Assembly (NCBI GenBank): GCA_964383815.1
Contig: CAYLIC010000002.1
Coordinates: forward strand, 62,001-126,000
Direction of reading: 5' to 3'
Length of the DNA: 64,000 nt
Source: UBA11524 sp964383815
Lineage (GTDB): Bacteria; Bacillota; Clostridia; Christensenellales; Aristaeellaceae
The notes under the pieces are model-generated. The model searched no databases. It saw only the letters and a list, made by a program, of their open reading frames with translations, and was not told the DNA's origin. Made by a program: the position numbers and the translations under genes. Positions 35,049 to 43,353 of this stretch are shown here, in pieces (the first letter of the stretch is position 1; every line of letters starts with the position of its first letter).

Positions 35049-37766
35049 TTACAGCGATTCCTTCAGTTCCGCAATGCGCTTTTCAAGGGCCTCGGCCTTC
35101 ACCCGGTTGGCAGCCAGCTTATCCTTCTCCTGCTGCACCAGAGCAGCGGGAGCCTTGCTGACAAAGCCAGCGTTGTTCAGCTTGCCTTCCGCCCGGGCAA
35201 TCTCCTTGTGCAGGTTGTCAAGCTCCTTGTTCAGGCGGGCAATTTCCTTTTCAAAGTCCACCAGGTCGCCCAGGGGGATGAACAGCTCGCCTGCCGCCGT
35301 CACAGCGCTGACGGTCTTTTCGGTGATTGCATTGCGATCGGCAATCACCTTGCTCTCGCTGGCACCAGCCAGGCGGCGGAAGTAGATATCCGCATCGGTC
35401 AGGGTGTCCGCCCAGCCTTCGCCAGCCAGCAGCATCAGGTGGGTGCGCTTGCCGGGAGCCACGTTCATCTCCGCCCGCAGGTTGCGGATGGTGCGGATGA
35501 CCTCCATAATGCCTTCCATCCTGGCTTCATCAGCCTGGAAGTCGTATTCCGGCTTGGCCTGGGGCCACTGATTCAGCATCAGGAAGCCTTCAGCGCCGGG
35601 CAGATACTTGTACACCTGCTCCGTCAGGAAAGGCATGAAGGGGTGCAGCAGCTTCAGCAGGCCTTCCAGCACATACAGCAGCACAGCCTTGGCGGCGGTT
35701 TTGCTATCGCCATCCTCGCCCATCAGGCGGGACTTAGCCAGCTCAATGTACCAATCGCAGAATTCACTCCAGGCAAAGTCGTAAATCCTGGTGGCGGAAA
35801 GGCCAAAGTCGCCTTCCTCATTGTGGGCAGAAATGTCCCGCACGGCGTCCTGGAAGCGGGTCAGAATCCACTTGTCCGCCAGCTCAATCTTGCCGGGGTC
35901 AATCGCCTCCCGGCTGTCCACATTCATCAGCACAAAGCGGGAAGCATTCCAAATCTTGTTGGCAAAGTTCCGGGCGGATTCCACCTTGTCCCTGGAGTAG
36001 CGGGTGTCATTTCCGGGGCTGACACCCATCAGCAGGGAGAAGCGCAGCGCGTCCGCGCCATACTCATCAATAACCTCCAGGGGATCCACGCCGTTGCCCA
36101 GGGACTTGGACATTTTCCTTCCCTGCTCATCCCGCACCAGGCCGTGAATCAGCACGGTCTTGAAGGGCGTTTCGCCCATTTCCTCCACCGCGCAGGTAAT
36201 CATGCGGCTGACCCAGAAGGTGATGATGTCATAGCCGGTCACCAGCATGTCCGTGGGATAGAAGTACTTCAAATCCTCGGTATTGTCGGGCCAGCCCAGG
36301 GTGGAGAAGGGCCACAGGGCGGAGGAGAACCAGGTGTCCAGCACGTCCTCGTCCTGGTGGATATGCTTGCTGCCGCACTTGGAGCAGCAGCAGGGATCCT
36401 CCCGCAGCACCATCATTTCGCCGCAGTCATCGCAGTACCACACGGGAATCCGGTGGCCCCACCACAGCTGGCGGCTGATGCACCAGTCGCGGATGTTCTC
36501 CATCCAGTTCATGTACTGCTTGGAGAACCGCTCCGGCACAAACTGGGTCTTGCCGGACTTCACTGCCTCAATGGCAGGCTTCGCCAGCGGCTTCATGTCC
36601 ACAAACCACTGCTTGGACACCATGGGTTCAATCACCGTCCTGGAGTGACGGTAGCACACGCCCACCTCGTGCTTGATGGGCTCCACTTCCTTCAGCAGGC
36701 CCAGGGCATCCAGGTCCGCCACAATGGCCTTGCGGGCCGCATCGGTGGTCATGCCGGCATACTTGCCGCAGTCCAGCACCAGGGGCTCGTTCTTGCTGGC
36801 CTTGCCGCTGGCAAACAGCTCGTCTGCCTCAGCCTTGTCCGCAGCGCCGGTCATGTGTCCGTCATAGGTAAACACCCGCACAATGGGCAGGCTGTGCCGC
36901 TGGCCCACCTCATAGTCGTTGGGGTCGTGGGCGGGAGTAATTTTCACCACGCCGGTACCCTTCTCCATGTCCGCATGCTCGTCGCACACAATGGGGATTT
37001 CCCGGTCAATCAGCGGCAGCACCACATGGCAGCCGTGCAGGTGGGCATAGCGCTCATCCTTGGGGTTGATAGCCACAGCGGTATCGCCCAGCATGGTTTC
37101 CGGGCGGGTGGTAGCCAGCTCCAGCATTTCGCCGGTTTCCTTCACCGGGTAGAGAATATGCCAGAAGCAGCCGTCCATCTCCTTGTGCTCCACTTCCGCA
37201 TCGGAAATGGCGGACTGGCACTGGGTGCACCAGTTCACCAGCCGGTTGCCACGGTAGATGAGGCCCTTTTCATACAGCCGGCAGAAGGTTTCCCGCACGG
37301 CTCTGGAGCAGCCCTCGTCCATGGTGAAGCGGGCCCGGCTCCAGTCGCAGCTGACGCCCATCTTGCGCTGCTGATGCACAATGCGGCTGCCGTACTCCTC
37401 CTTCCACTGCCACGCACGCTTAAGGAAGCCTTCGCGGCCCAGGCTGTCCTTGGTCAGGCCTTCCTTGGCCATGGCCTCCACAATCTTCACTTCGGTGGCG
37501 ATGGCGGCGTGATCGGTGCCGGGCAGCCACAGGGTGGGGTCGCCCTTCATGCGGTGATAGCGGATGGCGGCATCCTGCAGGGTGCAGTCCATGGCGTGGC
37601 CCATGTGCAGCTGTCCGGTGATGTTGGGCGGCGGCATCACGATGGTAAAGGGCTTCTTGCCCTCCACCCGGTGGGCCTTGAAGGCCTCCGCGCCTTCCCA
37701 CGCCTGATAAATGTCGCCTTCAATGGCCTGCGGATTGAATTTCGTTTCCATGTTCTGGGCGTTCAT
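35049..37766 (-). CDS. valS: Valine--tRNA ligase ValS
   Basis: The 905-residue class I synthetase has the HIGH motif in PPNITGQLHMGHAMD (about 48-62), the KMSKS loop in GRKMSKSLGNGVDP, an editing domain, and a C-terminal coiled-coil rich in Glu, Lys and Leu (last ~70 residues). A CDDCGE...CSKCGS zinc-ribbon insert precedes DVLDTWFSSALWPFS, as in clostridial ValS. It charges tRNA-Val and clears mischarged threonine. The ATG at 37766 has GGGGAG upstream; an upstream frame in the leader is rejected. A valine T-box precedes it. Confidence 0.97.
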   Translation of the reverse strand: MNAQNMETKFNPQAIEGDIYQAWEGAEAFKAHRVEGKKPFTIVMPPPNITGQLHMGHAMDCTLQDAAIRYHRMKGDPTLWLPGTDHAAIATEVKIVEAMAKEGLTKDSLGREGFLKRAWQWKEEYGSRIVHQQRKMGVSCDWSRARFTMDEGCSRAVRETFCRLYEKGLIYRGNRLVNWCTQCQSAISDAEVEHKEMDGCFWHILYPVKETGEMLELATTRPETMLGDTAVAINPKDERYAHLHGCHVVLPLIDREIPIVCDEHADMEKGTGVVKITPAHDPNDYEVGQRHSLPIVRVFTYDGHMTGAADKAEADELFASGKASKNEPLVLDCGKYAGMTTDAARKAIVADLDALGLLKEVEPIKHEVGVCYRHSRTVIEPMVSKQWFVDMKPLAKPAIEAVKSGKTQFVPERFSKQYMNWMENIRDWCISRQLWWGHRIPVWYCDDCGEMMVLREDPCCCSKCGSKHIHQDEDVLDTWFSSALWPFSTLGWPDNTEDLKYFYPTDMLVTGYDIITFWVSRMITCAVEEMGETPFKTVLIHGLVRDEQGRKMSKSLGNGVDPLEVIDEYGADALRFSLLMGVSPGNDTRYSRDKVESARNFANKIWNASRFVLMNVDSREAIDPGKIELADKWILTRFQDAVRDISAHNEEGDFGLSATRIYDFAWSEFCDWYIELAKSRLMGEDGDSKTAAKAVLLYVLEGLLKLLHPFMPFLTEQVYKYLPGAEGFLMLNQWPQAKPEYDFQADEARMEGIMEVIRTIRNLRAEMNVAPGKRTHLMLLAGEGWADTLTDADIYFRRLAGASESKVIADRNAITEKTVSAVTAAGELFIPLGDLVDFEKEIARLNKELDNLHKEIARAEGKLNNAGFVSKAPAALVQQEKDKLAANRVKAEALEKRIAELKESL

Positions 37767-37821
37767 GCGTATTCTCCCCTCTACACTTCTTTTCAGCAGT
37801 CGAGACAGCTCAACCAAAAGC

Positions 37822-37854
37822 AAAAAGCAGCCCCATCCCAAAGGACGGAGCTGC
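37822..37854 (-). terminator. T-box attenuator terminator of valS
   Basis: On the minus strand GCAGCTCCGTCC and GGATGGGGCTGC form a 12-pair stem with two G-T pairs, loop TTTG, then TTTTT. It follows the T-box motif directly. Confidence 0.92.
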
Positions 37855-37884
37855 TCCGTGGTACCACCTTATTTCGCAAACGTT

Positions 37885-37926
37885 GTGGGCAGTGCTCACA
37901 CCCATGTGGGCAGTGCCCACACCCAT
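37885..37926. repeat. Tandem 21-base duplication in the valS leader
   Basis: Two adjacent 21-base units (37885-37905 and 37906-37926) differ by one base: GTGGGCAGTGCTCACACCCA versus GTGGGCAGTGCCCACACCCA, each followed by T. Each contains a near-palindrome able to form a small hairpin. Confidence 0.88.
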
Positions 37927-38038
37927 ATCCGCCAATCATTCCGGAAAGCACAATAGGCTCCCGCGCTCAGACGGCTCTTCGCCGCTATGCTGATAGCACG
38001 GTATCCGCCAATCATTCCGGAAAGCACAATAGGCTCCC
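37926..38038. repeat. Direct 37-base repeat in the valS leader
   Basis: The same 37 bases occur at 37926-37962 and 38002-38038, starting TATCCGCCAATCATTCCGG. The copies are identical and 39 bases apart. In RNA only the first-transcribed copy (38002-38038) has its pairing partner CAATCAT next to it. Confidence 0.92.
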
Positions 38039-38267
38039 ATGATTGCTGGCTATGGGTTCGTTTACCTTACGCGCGCTGTAACGGGCGCACCCGCACCAGA
38101 CTGAGGCATGCAGGGCATGCGTTCATCCGGCGCTCTGTGGAAGCGACCTTCCCCCATGCGGTTGACAGGGGCAGCCTTTCAGCCGGTGAACCGCCCTCTC
38201 TTTGCTGTGCGCGCAAGGTACTCCTCTTCCGTTTGCGAGTCGTATGTGGAACCTTGTCTGTGAATGA

Positions 38268-38459
38268 TCAGGCGTTCTGAGCCTCGTCCTTCACGACGAC
38301 CTGGGTTCCCTTGTAGTAACCGCAGTGCTTGCACACGCGGTGGGCCAGCTTCATCTGATGGCACTGGGGGCATTCAACGATGCCGGGCAGGCTCAGCTTC
38401 CAGTTGGCCTGGCGGCTGTGCTTGCGAGCCTTGGAAATCTTTCCCTTAGGAGTAGCCAT
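38268..38459 (-). CDS. rpmF: 50S ribosomal protein L32
   Basis: The 63-residue protein starts MATPKGKISKARKHSRQANW and has the zinc ribbon CPQCHQMKLAHRVCKHCG (CxxC...CxxC), which marks the zinc-binding form of L32. It belongs to the large ribosomal subunit. It begins two bases after the yceD stop codon, the standard yceD-rpmF pair. Confidence 0.98.
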   Translation of the reverse strand: MATPKGKISKARKHSRQANWKLSLPGIVECPQCHQMKLAHRVCKHCGYYKGTQVVVKDEAQNA

Positions 38460-38461
38460 GT

Positions 38462-38968
38462 TTACACCTCCTCATCCTTCGTCAGCAACTGCTGCAATGC
38501 CGCAAAGGGATGCTGACCTGGCAGTTCCTTCTGGCATGAGTTATAATCACTATCCACTGCGATGGTTTCACCCAGGCCGGCGCAATCCTCCTTGCAGAGG
38601 AAGCGCATGGGCAGGGACATCACCGCATAGGACATGGCCAGCCTGTCAAACCCGACCTGATAACCTTCGTAGCGGAAGATTTCGTCGTCCTCCGGGTCGC
38701 CATCCCGCACGAAGGTCTCGTGGAAAGGCGCCTGGATGTCTGCGCTTGCGGGCTCAAGACAATTAGCGCATTGAGCATGAGCAACGCATGTCAGCCTGCC
38801 GTCCACCGTCACGCCGCCATCGTCGTCAGTAAAGAACGTGCCCTGCAGCATCGCCGTTTCAAAGGTAACGGTTTCGCCGCCGATGTCCACAGGAGCAATG
38901 GCCTGCTCGCCATGAAACGCATATTCCTGACCCGGGTTGCGCAACGCTTCGGAAACGTTGAGCTTCAT
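38462..38968 (-). CDS. YceD/DUF177 family protein (23S rRNA accumulation)
   Basis: The 168-residue protein matches DUF177: CVAHAQCANCLEPASADIQAPF near residue 70 and MRFLCKEDCAGLG near residue 125, with Cys pairs that may bind metal. Homologues are needed for normal 23S rRNA levels and always sit next to rpmF. The ATG at 38968 has GAGGTG six bases upstream; an ATG six bases earlier is too close to that site. Confidence 0.92.
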   Translation of the reverse strand: MKLNVSEALRNPGQEYAFHGEQAIAPVDIGGETVTFETAMLQGTFFTDDDGGVTVDGRLTCVAHAQCANCLEPASADIQAPFHETFVRDGDPEDDEIFRYEGYQVGFDRLAMSYAVMSLPMRFLCKEDCAGLGETIAVDSDYNSCQKELPGQHPFAALQQLLTKDEEV

Positions 38969-38997
38969 CGTCATCACCTCAAATGTGACCATTGCTT

Positions 38998-39026
38998 ATT
39001 ATAGTAAACTTCCCGGCGTTTGTCAA
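38998..39026 (-). promoter_or_regulatory. Consensus promoter of yceD-rpmF
   Basis: On the minus strand, TTGACA (39021-39026) and TATAAT (38998-39003) with a 17-base spacer: a perfect sigma-A consensus, as expected for a ribosomal protein operon. Confidence 0.93.
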
Positions 39027-39060
39027 CAACAATTTCACGGGAAAAATCCCCCGCAGGGAT

Positions 39061-40266
39061 TCATTTGCTAACCAGCTCCAGGGTGTCCCTGGCAATCATA
39101 ATCTCCTCATTGGTGGGAATGACCAGCACCTTCACCTTGCTGTCGTCGGTGGAGATCACGCACTCGGTGGCGTGGCCATCGGCGCAGGCGGCATTCTTCG
39201 CCACATCCAGCTTGGCGCCCAGGTAGCCGCAGTTCGCCATCACCCGCTCGCGGAGCTTGCCGTTGTTCTCGCCAATGCCGGCAGTGAACACAATCATGTC
39301 CACGCCGCCCATGGCAGCCGCATAGGCGCCAATGGTCTTCTGGATACTGTACACCAGCATGTCACGGGCCAGGATGGCATCCGCATCGCCCTGGTCGGCA
39401 GCGGCGTCCACGTCACGCATGTCGGAGGACTTGCCGCTGATGCCCAGCAGGCCGGATTCCTTGTTCATCATGTTCAGCACTTCGTCAACGGTCATCTTCT
39501 CGTTGTTGGCGATGAACTGGACAACAGCCGGGTCGCAGCTGCCGCAGCGGGTGCCCATCAGCAGGCCTTCCAGGGGCGTCAGGCCCATGGAGGTATCCAC
39601 GCACTTGCCGTCCACACAGGCGCTGAGGCTGGAGCCGTTGCCCAGGTGGCAGATGATCACCCGGGTGCCCTGCTGGGGAATGCCCAGATACTCGCACACC
39701 CGCTTGCTCACATAGCGGTGGGAGGTGCCGTGGAAGCCATAGCGCCGCACGCCCATTTCGTCGTGATACTTCTTGGGCACGCCGTACATATAGGCCTTGG
39801 CAGGCATGGTCTGGTGGAACGCCGTGTCGAACACCGCCACCTGGGGGGTGTTGGGCATCACCTTTTCACAGGCCTCAATGCCCATCAGGTTGGCAGGGTT
39901 GTGCAGGGGGCCCAGGGGGATGCACTTGCGGATGGCAGCCTTCACCGCATCGTTGATAATCACCGACTCGGAGAACTCGGTGCCGCCGTGCAGCACCCGG
40001 TGGCCCACCGCGCCAATCTCGTCCACGGACTTAATCACGCCCATTTTCTCGTCCTGCAGGGTGGCCAGCACCAGCTGGGTGGCCTCCACATGGTCCTTGA
40101 TGGGGCGCTTGATTTCATACTTGTCCTTGCCCTTGGTGTGCTTCAGCTGGCTGCCTTCAATGGCAATGCGCTCCACCACACCTTTGGCCAGCACCTGTTC
40201 GCCCTCCATGTCCACCACCTGATACTTCAGGGAGGAGGAGCCTGCGTTGACAATCAGAATCTTCAT
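39061..40266 (-). CDS. ackA: Acetate kinase
   Basis: The 401-residue kinase starts MKILIVNAGSSSLKYQVVDM and has FDTAFHQTMP, GFHGTSHRYV, ICHLGNGSSLSACVDG and DTSMGLTPLEGLLMGTRCG, the full AckA signature set of the ASKHA fold. It turns acetyl phosphate and ADP into acetate and ATP. The gene is 25 bases after pduL, which supplies acetyl phosphate, so the pair makes ATP from acetyl-CoA during fermentation. Confidence 0.98.
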   Translation of the reverse strand: MKILIVNAGSSSLKYQVVDMEGEQVLAKGVVERIAIEGSQLKHTKGKDKYEIKRPIKDHVEATQLVLATLQDEKMGVIKSVDEIGAVGHRVLHGGTEFSESVIINDAVKAAIRKCIPLGPLHNPANLMGIEACEKVMPNTPQVAVFDTAFHQTMPAKAYMYGVPKKYHDEMGVRRYGFHGTSHRYVSKRVCEYLGIPQQGTRVIICHLGNGSSLSACVDGKCVDTSMGLTPLEGLLMGTRCGSCDPAVVQFIANNEKMTVDEVLNMMNKESGLLGISGKSSDMRDVDAAADQGDADAILARDMLVYSIQKTIGAYAAAMGGVDMIVFTAGIGENNGKLRERVMANCGYLGAKLDVAKNAACADGHATECVISTDDSKVKVLVIPTNEEIMIARDTLELVSK

Positions 40267-40291
40267 TGGTCAAACTCCTTTATTCCGCTTT

Positions 40292-40864
40292 TTACTTGAC
40301 GATTTCGCCCATGGTGTCCCTGCCGCAGCAGGCAGCGTTGCTCTCATCGGTATCAATGTGCATGGCCAGGGCATAGCTGTCGCTCACGCGAACCACCACA
40401 TCGCCAAACACCAGGGCGCGGCCTTCGGTGTCCACCTTCACGGACACAATGTCCTTGTCCTTCACGCCCATTTCGGCGGCATCGGCACAGGTCATGTGGA
40501 TGTGGCGCTTGGCGGCGATGACACCCTGGGCAATCTCCACCTCGCCACAGGGGCCCACCAGCTTGCAGGCGCCGGAGCCGGCAATGTCGCCAGACTCGCG
40601 GATGGGGGCAGCCACGCCAATGGAGCGGGCGTCCGTCAGGGAGATTTCGACCTGGGTTTCCTTGCGCACAGGGCCAAGGATGCTCACGCCGGACAGGGTC
40701 TTCTTGGGGCCCACCACATCCACCCGCTCCTCGCAGGCGTACTGGCCGGGCTGGGACAGCATCTTCTTCACCTTCAGCTCGTATCCCTTGCCGAACAGGG
40801 TTTCCAAATCCTGCTGGGACACATGCACATGGCGGGCGGAGGTTTCAACGATAAACTTCTTCAT
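40292..40864 (-). CDS. pduL: Phosphate propanoyltransferase / phosphotransacetylase PduL
   Basis: The 190-residue enzyme has two PduL beta-barrel halves with the zinc-binding ARHVHVS (about 10-16) and KRHIHMTCADA (about 115-125). It swaps CoA and phosphate on acetyl or propionyl groups. The short N-terminus MKKFIVETSARHVH lacks the encapsulation peptide of microcompartment PduL, and no shell genes are nearby. It therefore probably acts free in the cytoplasm as the phosphotransacetylase partner of AckA. AGGAAGG lies upstream of the ATG. Confidence 0.93.
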   Translation of the reverse strand: MKKFIVETSARHVHVSQQDLETLFGKGYELKVKKMLSQPGQYACEERVDVVGPKKTLSGVSILGPVRKETQVEISLTDARSIGVAAPIRESGDIAGSGACKLVGPCGEVEIAQGVIAAKRHIHMTCADAAEMGVKDKDIVSVKVDTEGRALVFGDVVVRVSDSYALAMHIDTDESNAACCGRDTMGEIVK

Positions 40865-40901
40865 AACAAAAATCCTTCCTTTCGTGTGGTAGGCTTCTTT
40901 C

Positions 40902-40929
40902 ATTATACCATCTTTCTTGCATTTGTAAA
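40902..40929 (-). promoter_or_regulatory. Promoter of pduL-ackA
   Basis: On the minus strand, TTTACA (40924-40929) and TATAAT (40902-40907) are 16 bases apart. Confidence 0.75.
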
Positions 40930-40963
40930 GGGTCACAGCGGTTTCATTTCTGTTCTTTTCGCC

Positions 40964-40993
40964 TTGTGCAGCCCGGCGGATGTGTGCTATAAT
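40964..40993 (+). promoter_or_regulatory. Promoter of tmcAL
   Basis: An extended -10 box TGCTATAAT (40985-40993) with TTGTGC (40964-40969) 18 bases upstream of the hexamer; divergent to the pduL promoter. Confidence 0.6.
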
Positions 40994-41015
40994 GCACGCA
41001 AAAGGAGGGATGACC

Positions 41016-42176
41016 ATGCGCGTTGTCGGCGTGATTGCGGAATACGACCCGTTCCACACGGGCCACGCCCATCACCTGCGGCAGGCCCGGGCACTCAGCG
41101 GCGCGGATTATGTGGTGGTGGTCATGTCCTCCGCCTTCACCCAAAGGGGCGAGACCGCGCTCCTCTCCCCTGCCGACCGGGCCCGCATGGCGCTTGCCTG
41201 CGGTGCGGATGCAGTTTTTGCGCTGCCCGCCTGCTGGGCCGTGCGGGACGCGGAGCACTTCGCCCTGGGCGGTGTGGCGCTGCTGAAGGCACTGGGTGTG
41301 GACGGCATTTCCTTCGGCGCGGAAGAGGCGGATGTGGGCCGCCTTGCCACCTGTGCCCACCGGCTGGAGCAGCCGGATGCCGCCTTCACCGCCGCCCTGC
41401 GCCACGGTCTGGACGCCGGCCTGCCCTATCCCGCCGCCCTGTCCGCCGCCATGGGGGATGAGCTTCTTTCCGCGCCCAACAACACGCTGGCTGTGTGCTA
41501 CCTGCGGGCCATGCAGCGCCTGGGAGCCACCTTCACCGTTCATCCTGTTGCCCGGCAGGGTGATTACCACGCCACCGGGCACACAGGCGGCTTCTCCTCC
41601 GCCACAGCCTTGCGGGGCAGCATCCACCGGGGAGACTGGCACACCCTGTCCGCCTTCATGCCGGAGGCTGCGCTGGAGATTCTCCGTGCCGCCGCCCTGG
41701 AGGGACGCATGCTCCGCCCGGACGCGCTGGATCAGGCATTGCTCTACCGGCTGCGTACCATGACGGATGCGGACTGGGCCTCCTTGCCCGACCTGTCCGA
41801 GGGCATTGGCGACAGGCTCCGGACCGCCGCACGAACCGCCGCCAGCCGGGAGGCACTGCTGCAATCCGCCAAAACCCGCCGCTACCCCTATGCCCGGCTT
41901 TCCCGGCTGTGCGCACATGCCCTGCTGGGCATCACCGCCGGGCAGCTTGCCGCCGGGCCGCTGCCCACCGCCGCCTGGCTGCTGGGCTTCCGGCAGGAGG
42001 CCAGGCCGCTTTTGTCGCACATGAAGAAAAGCGGCTTCCCCATCATTGGGAAAGCCGCCGACTATTCCGGAAAAGAAGCCTGGTTCCGCACGGAGCTTGC
42101 TGCCTACGACCTGTGGGCGCTGGGCTGCGGGCTGCATGCAGGCATGGGTTTCACCCAAAGCGTCGTTCGCGTATGA
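41016..42176 (+). CDS. tmcAL: tRNA(Met) cytidine acetate ligase TmcAL
   Basis: The 386-residue protein starts MRVVGVIAEYDPFHTGHAHH, the HxGH nucleotidyltransferase motif of TmcAL, and has SSAFTQRGETALL and DGISFGAEEADV. The family makes N4-acetylcytidine at the wobble position of elongator tRNA-Met from acetate and ATP. It is divergent from the acetate genes pduL-ackA, whose product is its substrate. GGAGG lies seven bases before the ATG at 41016; a closer ATG at 41010 overlaps the site. Its stop codon lies in the loop of the terminator hairpin. Confidence 0.93.
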   Translation: MRVVGVIAEYDPFHTGHAHHLRQARALSGADYVVVVMSSAFTQRGETALLSPADRARMALACGADAVFALPACWAVRDAEHFALGGVALLKALGVDGISFGAEEADVGRLATCAHRLEQPDAAFTAALRHGLDAGLPYPAALSAAMGDELLSAPNNTLAVCYLRAMQRLGATFTVHPVARQGDYHATGHTGGFSSATALRGSIHRGDWHTLSAFMPEAALEILRAAALEGRMLRPDALDQALLYRLRTMTDADWASLPDLSEGIGDRLRTAARTAASREALLQSAKTRRYPYARLSRLCAHALLGITAGQLAAGPLPTAAWLLGFRQEARPLLSHMKKSGFPIIGKAADYSGKEAWFRTELAAYDLWALGCGLHAGMGFTQSVVRV

Positions 42177-42188
42177 GCGGCGCTTTTT
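42157..42188. terminator. Terminator overlapping the tmcAL stop codon
   Basis: AAAGCGTCG (42157-42165) pairs with CGGCGCTTT (42178-42186, one G-T) and runs into TTTTT. The tmcAL TGA is inside the loop. A rich flanks could also stop minus-strand transcripts. Confidence 0.7.
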
Positions 42189-42754
42189 CAATACTCCGCA
42201 TAGTCCCGAATCTTCTCCACCACGCCCAGATAATCGTGGGCCGTACCGCTGAAGCTTTTGGGGTTGATAGGGTGATGGACGTTGTAGAGAATGCCTGTTT
42301 TGCCAGTTCGTCCTAAATCGTCTTCATCCAGGTGCCGCTCGTCCATATGTATCCTGACAATCTCCAGGCACATCAGGACATGGTCATCCCCATCGACGAT
42401 TTCCTTCTCCCACTTGAACCTGCACTCCAGGTTGAGAAAGCATTCATCAATCATCGGCGCGTTGACGGCCTCCGCTTTCACCGCCGACAAGCCTGCCGCA
42501 AGGATTTCATCCTCGTCAAACTGGTTATGCTTGATGGTAGCCATGCACCGATCGTAAATGTCGGCGGACATAAAGTTGATGACCGCTTCACCTGTTTCTT
42601 GAAGTGTCTGATATAAATGCCCGTACTTGCTGACGGCGGAAACAATGGCGTAATAGCCGTTCTTGCCGCCTGTAAAGGTTGTCCAGGACTGCATGCAGGC
42701 GTTGGCAAGCCCGTTGCTTTTATATGAAGTTACGATGTACAGGGGCGATGGAAT
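42188..42754 (-). pseudogene. Flavin reductase family gene, 5' end missing
   Basis: The frame encodes most of a flavin reductase-like FMN-binding protein: LYIVTSYKSNGLANACMQSW, HLYQTLQETGEAVINFMSAD, and NLECRFKWEKEIVDGDDHVL near the end. Homology-like sequence continues upstream of the first usable ATG (42694) into SPLYIVTSYKSNG, where a TAG (42757-42755) stops the frame and there is no start codon or ribosome site. The real N-terminus, about ten residues by comparison with relatives as I recall them, seems to be deleted, joining this gene to the end of the AraC remnant. A shortened protein from 42694 remains possible. Confidence 0.65.
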
Positions 42755-43304
42755 CTACGGAAGGTGTTCAGCAAATGTGCTTGATCGCAAAAGCCCAGGG
42801 CCTCCACCTGTTCCTGAATGTCCAAGCGCGGCTGGGTCAGGCTGCGGCGCCACAGGGTTTGATAGCGGATCACATCGGCAGTTTCTTTGGGTGTAAGGCC
42901 CGTATGCTGGCGGAACAGCCGCTCCGCCGTTCGGGTGCTGACAGCCATGTGCGCCGCCAGCGCTCCCATGGTTACGCGCCCATGAGTTATCAACAGGCAG
43001 TCAATACCGTTCAGCAGGTCAGGTGTCCGGCTGGCAGTCAGGCGGCGCAGCAGGTAGGCCTCCATCAGCGCTTGGCGCTGGGAGAAGCGCTTTTCCAGAA
43101 ACCCTTCCCGCAGAAGATGCCTCCGCAGGTCTGGAAAGTTCTCCTCGTCAAAGCTGCCCCGAACCCCGAAAAAGGGCAACGCCCAGAAGAAGAACCGGAC
43201 AGCGAACATATCACGCTCTTGCCCAAAAGCAGAGGTAAACGTGTGGCGAACGTGCAGGGTTTCAACACCCGCAGGCCTGCAGCAGGCGAAGCATGGTACA
43301 TCAT
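42730..43304 (-). pseudogene. Decayed AraC family regulator gene
   Basis: A good ribosome site (GGAGG, seven bases) and ATG-ATG at 43304-43299 begin a typical AraC start, MYHASPAAGLRVL. The conserved body, however, is in a different frame: ERDMFAVRFFFWALPFFGV, then a helix-turn-helix pair in MAVSTRTAERLFRQHTG and DQAHLLNTFRRFH. After FRRFH the protein ends in RPCTS and stop, losing the usual last residues. About 100 residues of the N-terminal domain are missing between the start and the body. I read this as an internal deletion with frameshift plus a 3' deletion into the flavin reductase gene. Confidence 0.65.
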
Positions 43305-43319
43305 ACATCCTCCACGAGC

Positions 43320-43347
43320 AAAAAGGCCGGACGCAGCACATCCGGCC
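43320..43347 (-). terminator. Terminator of the phosphohexomutase gene
   Basis: On the minus strand, GGCCGGA and TCCGGCC arms are followed by TTTTT. It begins seven bases after the mutase stop codon. Confidence 0.85.
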
Positions 43348-43353
43348 CATGGG

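Larger units (their letters stand above)
37822..38241 (-). promoter_or_regulatory. T-box riboswitch, valine, with an enlarged middle part
   Basis: On the minus strand the leader has ACGGAAGAGGAGTA at the base of stem I, AGAGAGGGCGG in the upper part, GAAG-GTC-G in the specifier loop (GTC, a valine codon, pairs at 38145-38147) and the T-box sequence AAGGTGGTACCACGG (37856-37870). It spans about 420 bases, longer than the usual 200-300, because of internal duplications at 37926-38038 and 37885-37926. It fills the 501-base gap between rpmF and valS. I saw no convincing promoter just upstream. Confidence 0.88.

Noticed and set aside
37885..38038. Repeats in the valS leader as a small CRISPR array
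   Set aside because: There are only two 37-base copies and two 21-base units, all inside a T-box leader, with no further repeats, no cas genes and no regular spacing.
34380..38042. A 1220-codon open frame on the plus strand, opposite valS and folC
   Set aside because: It has no ribosome site, is full of His, Gly and Gln, and mirrors the codon pattern of the real genes. Such antisense frames are common in GC-rich DNA.
40292..40864. PduL as a sign of a bacterial microcompartment
   Set aside because: No shell protein or signature enzyme gene is nearby, and the protein lacks the N-terminal encapsulation peptide.
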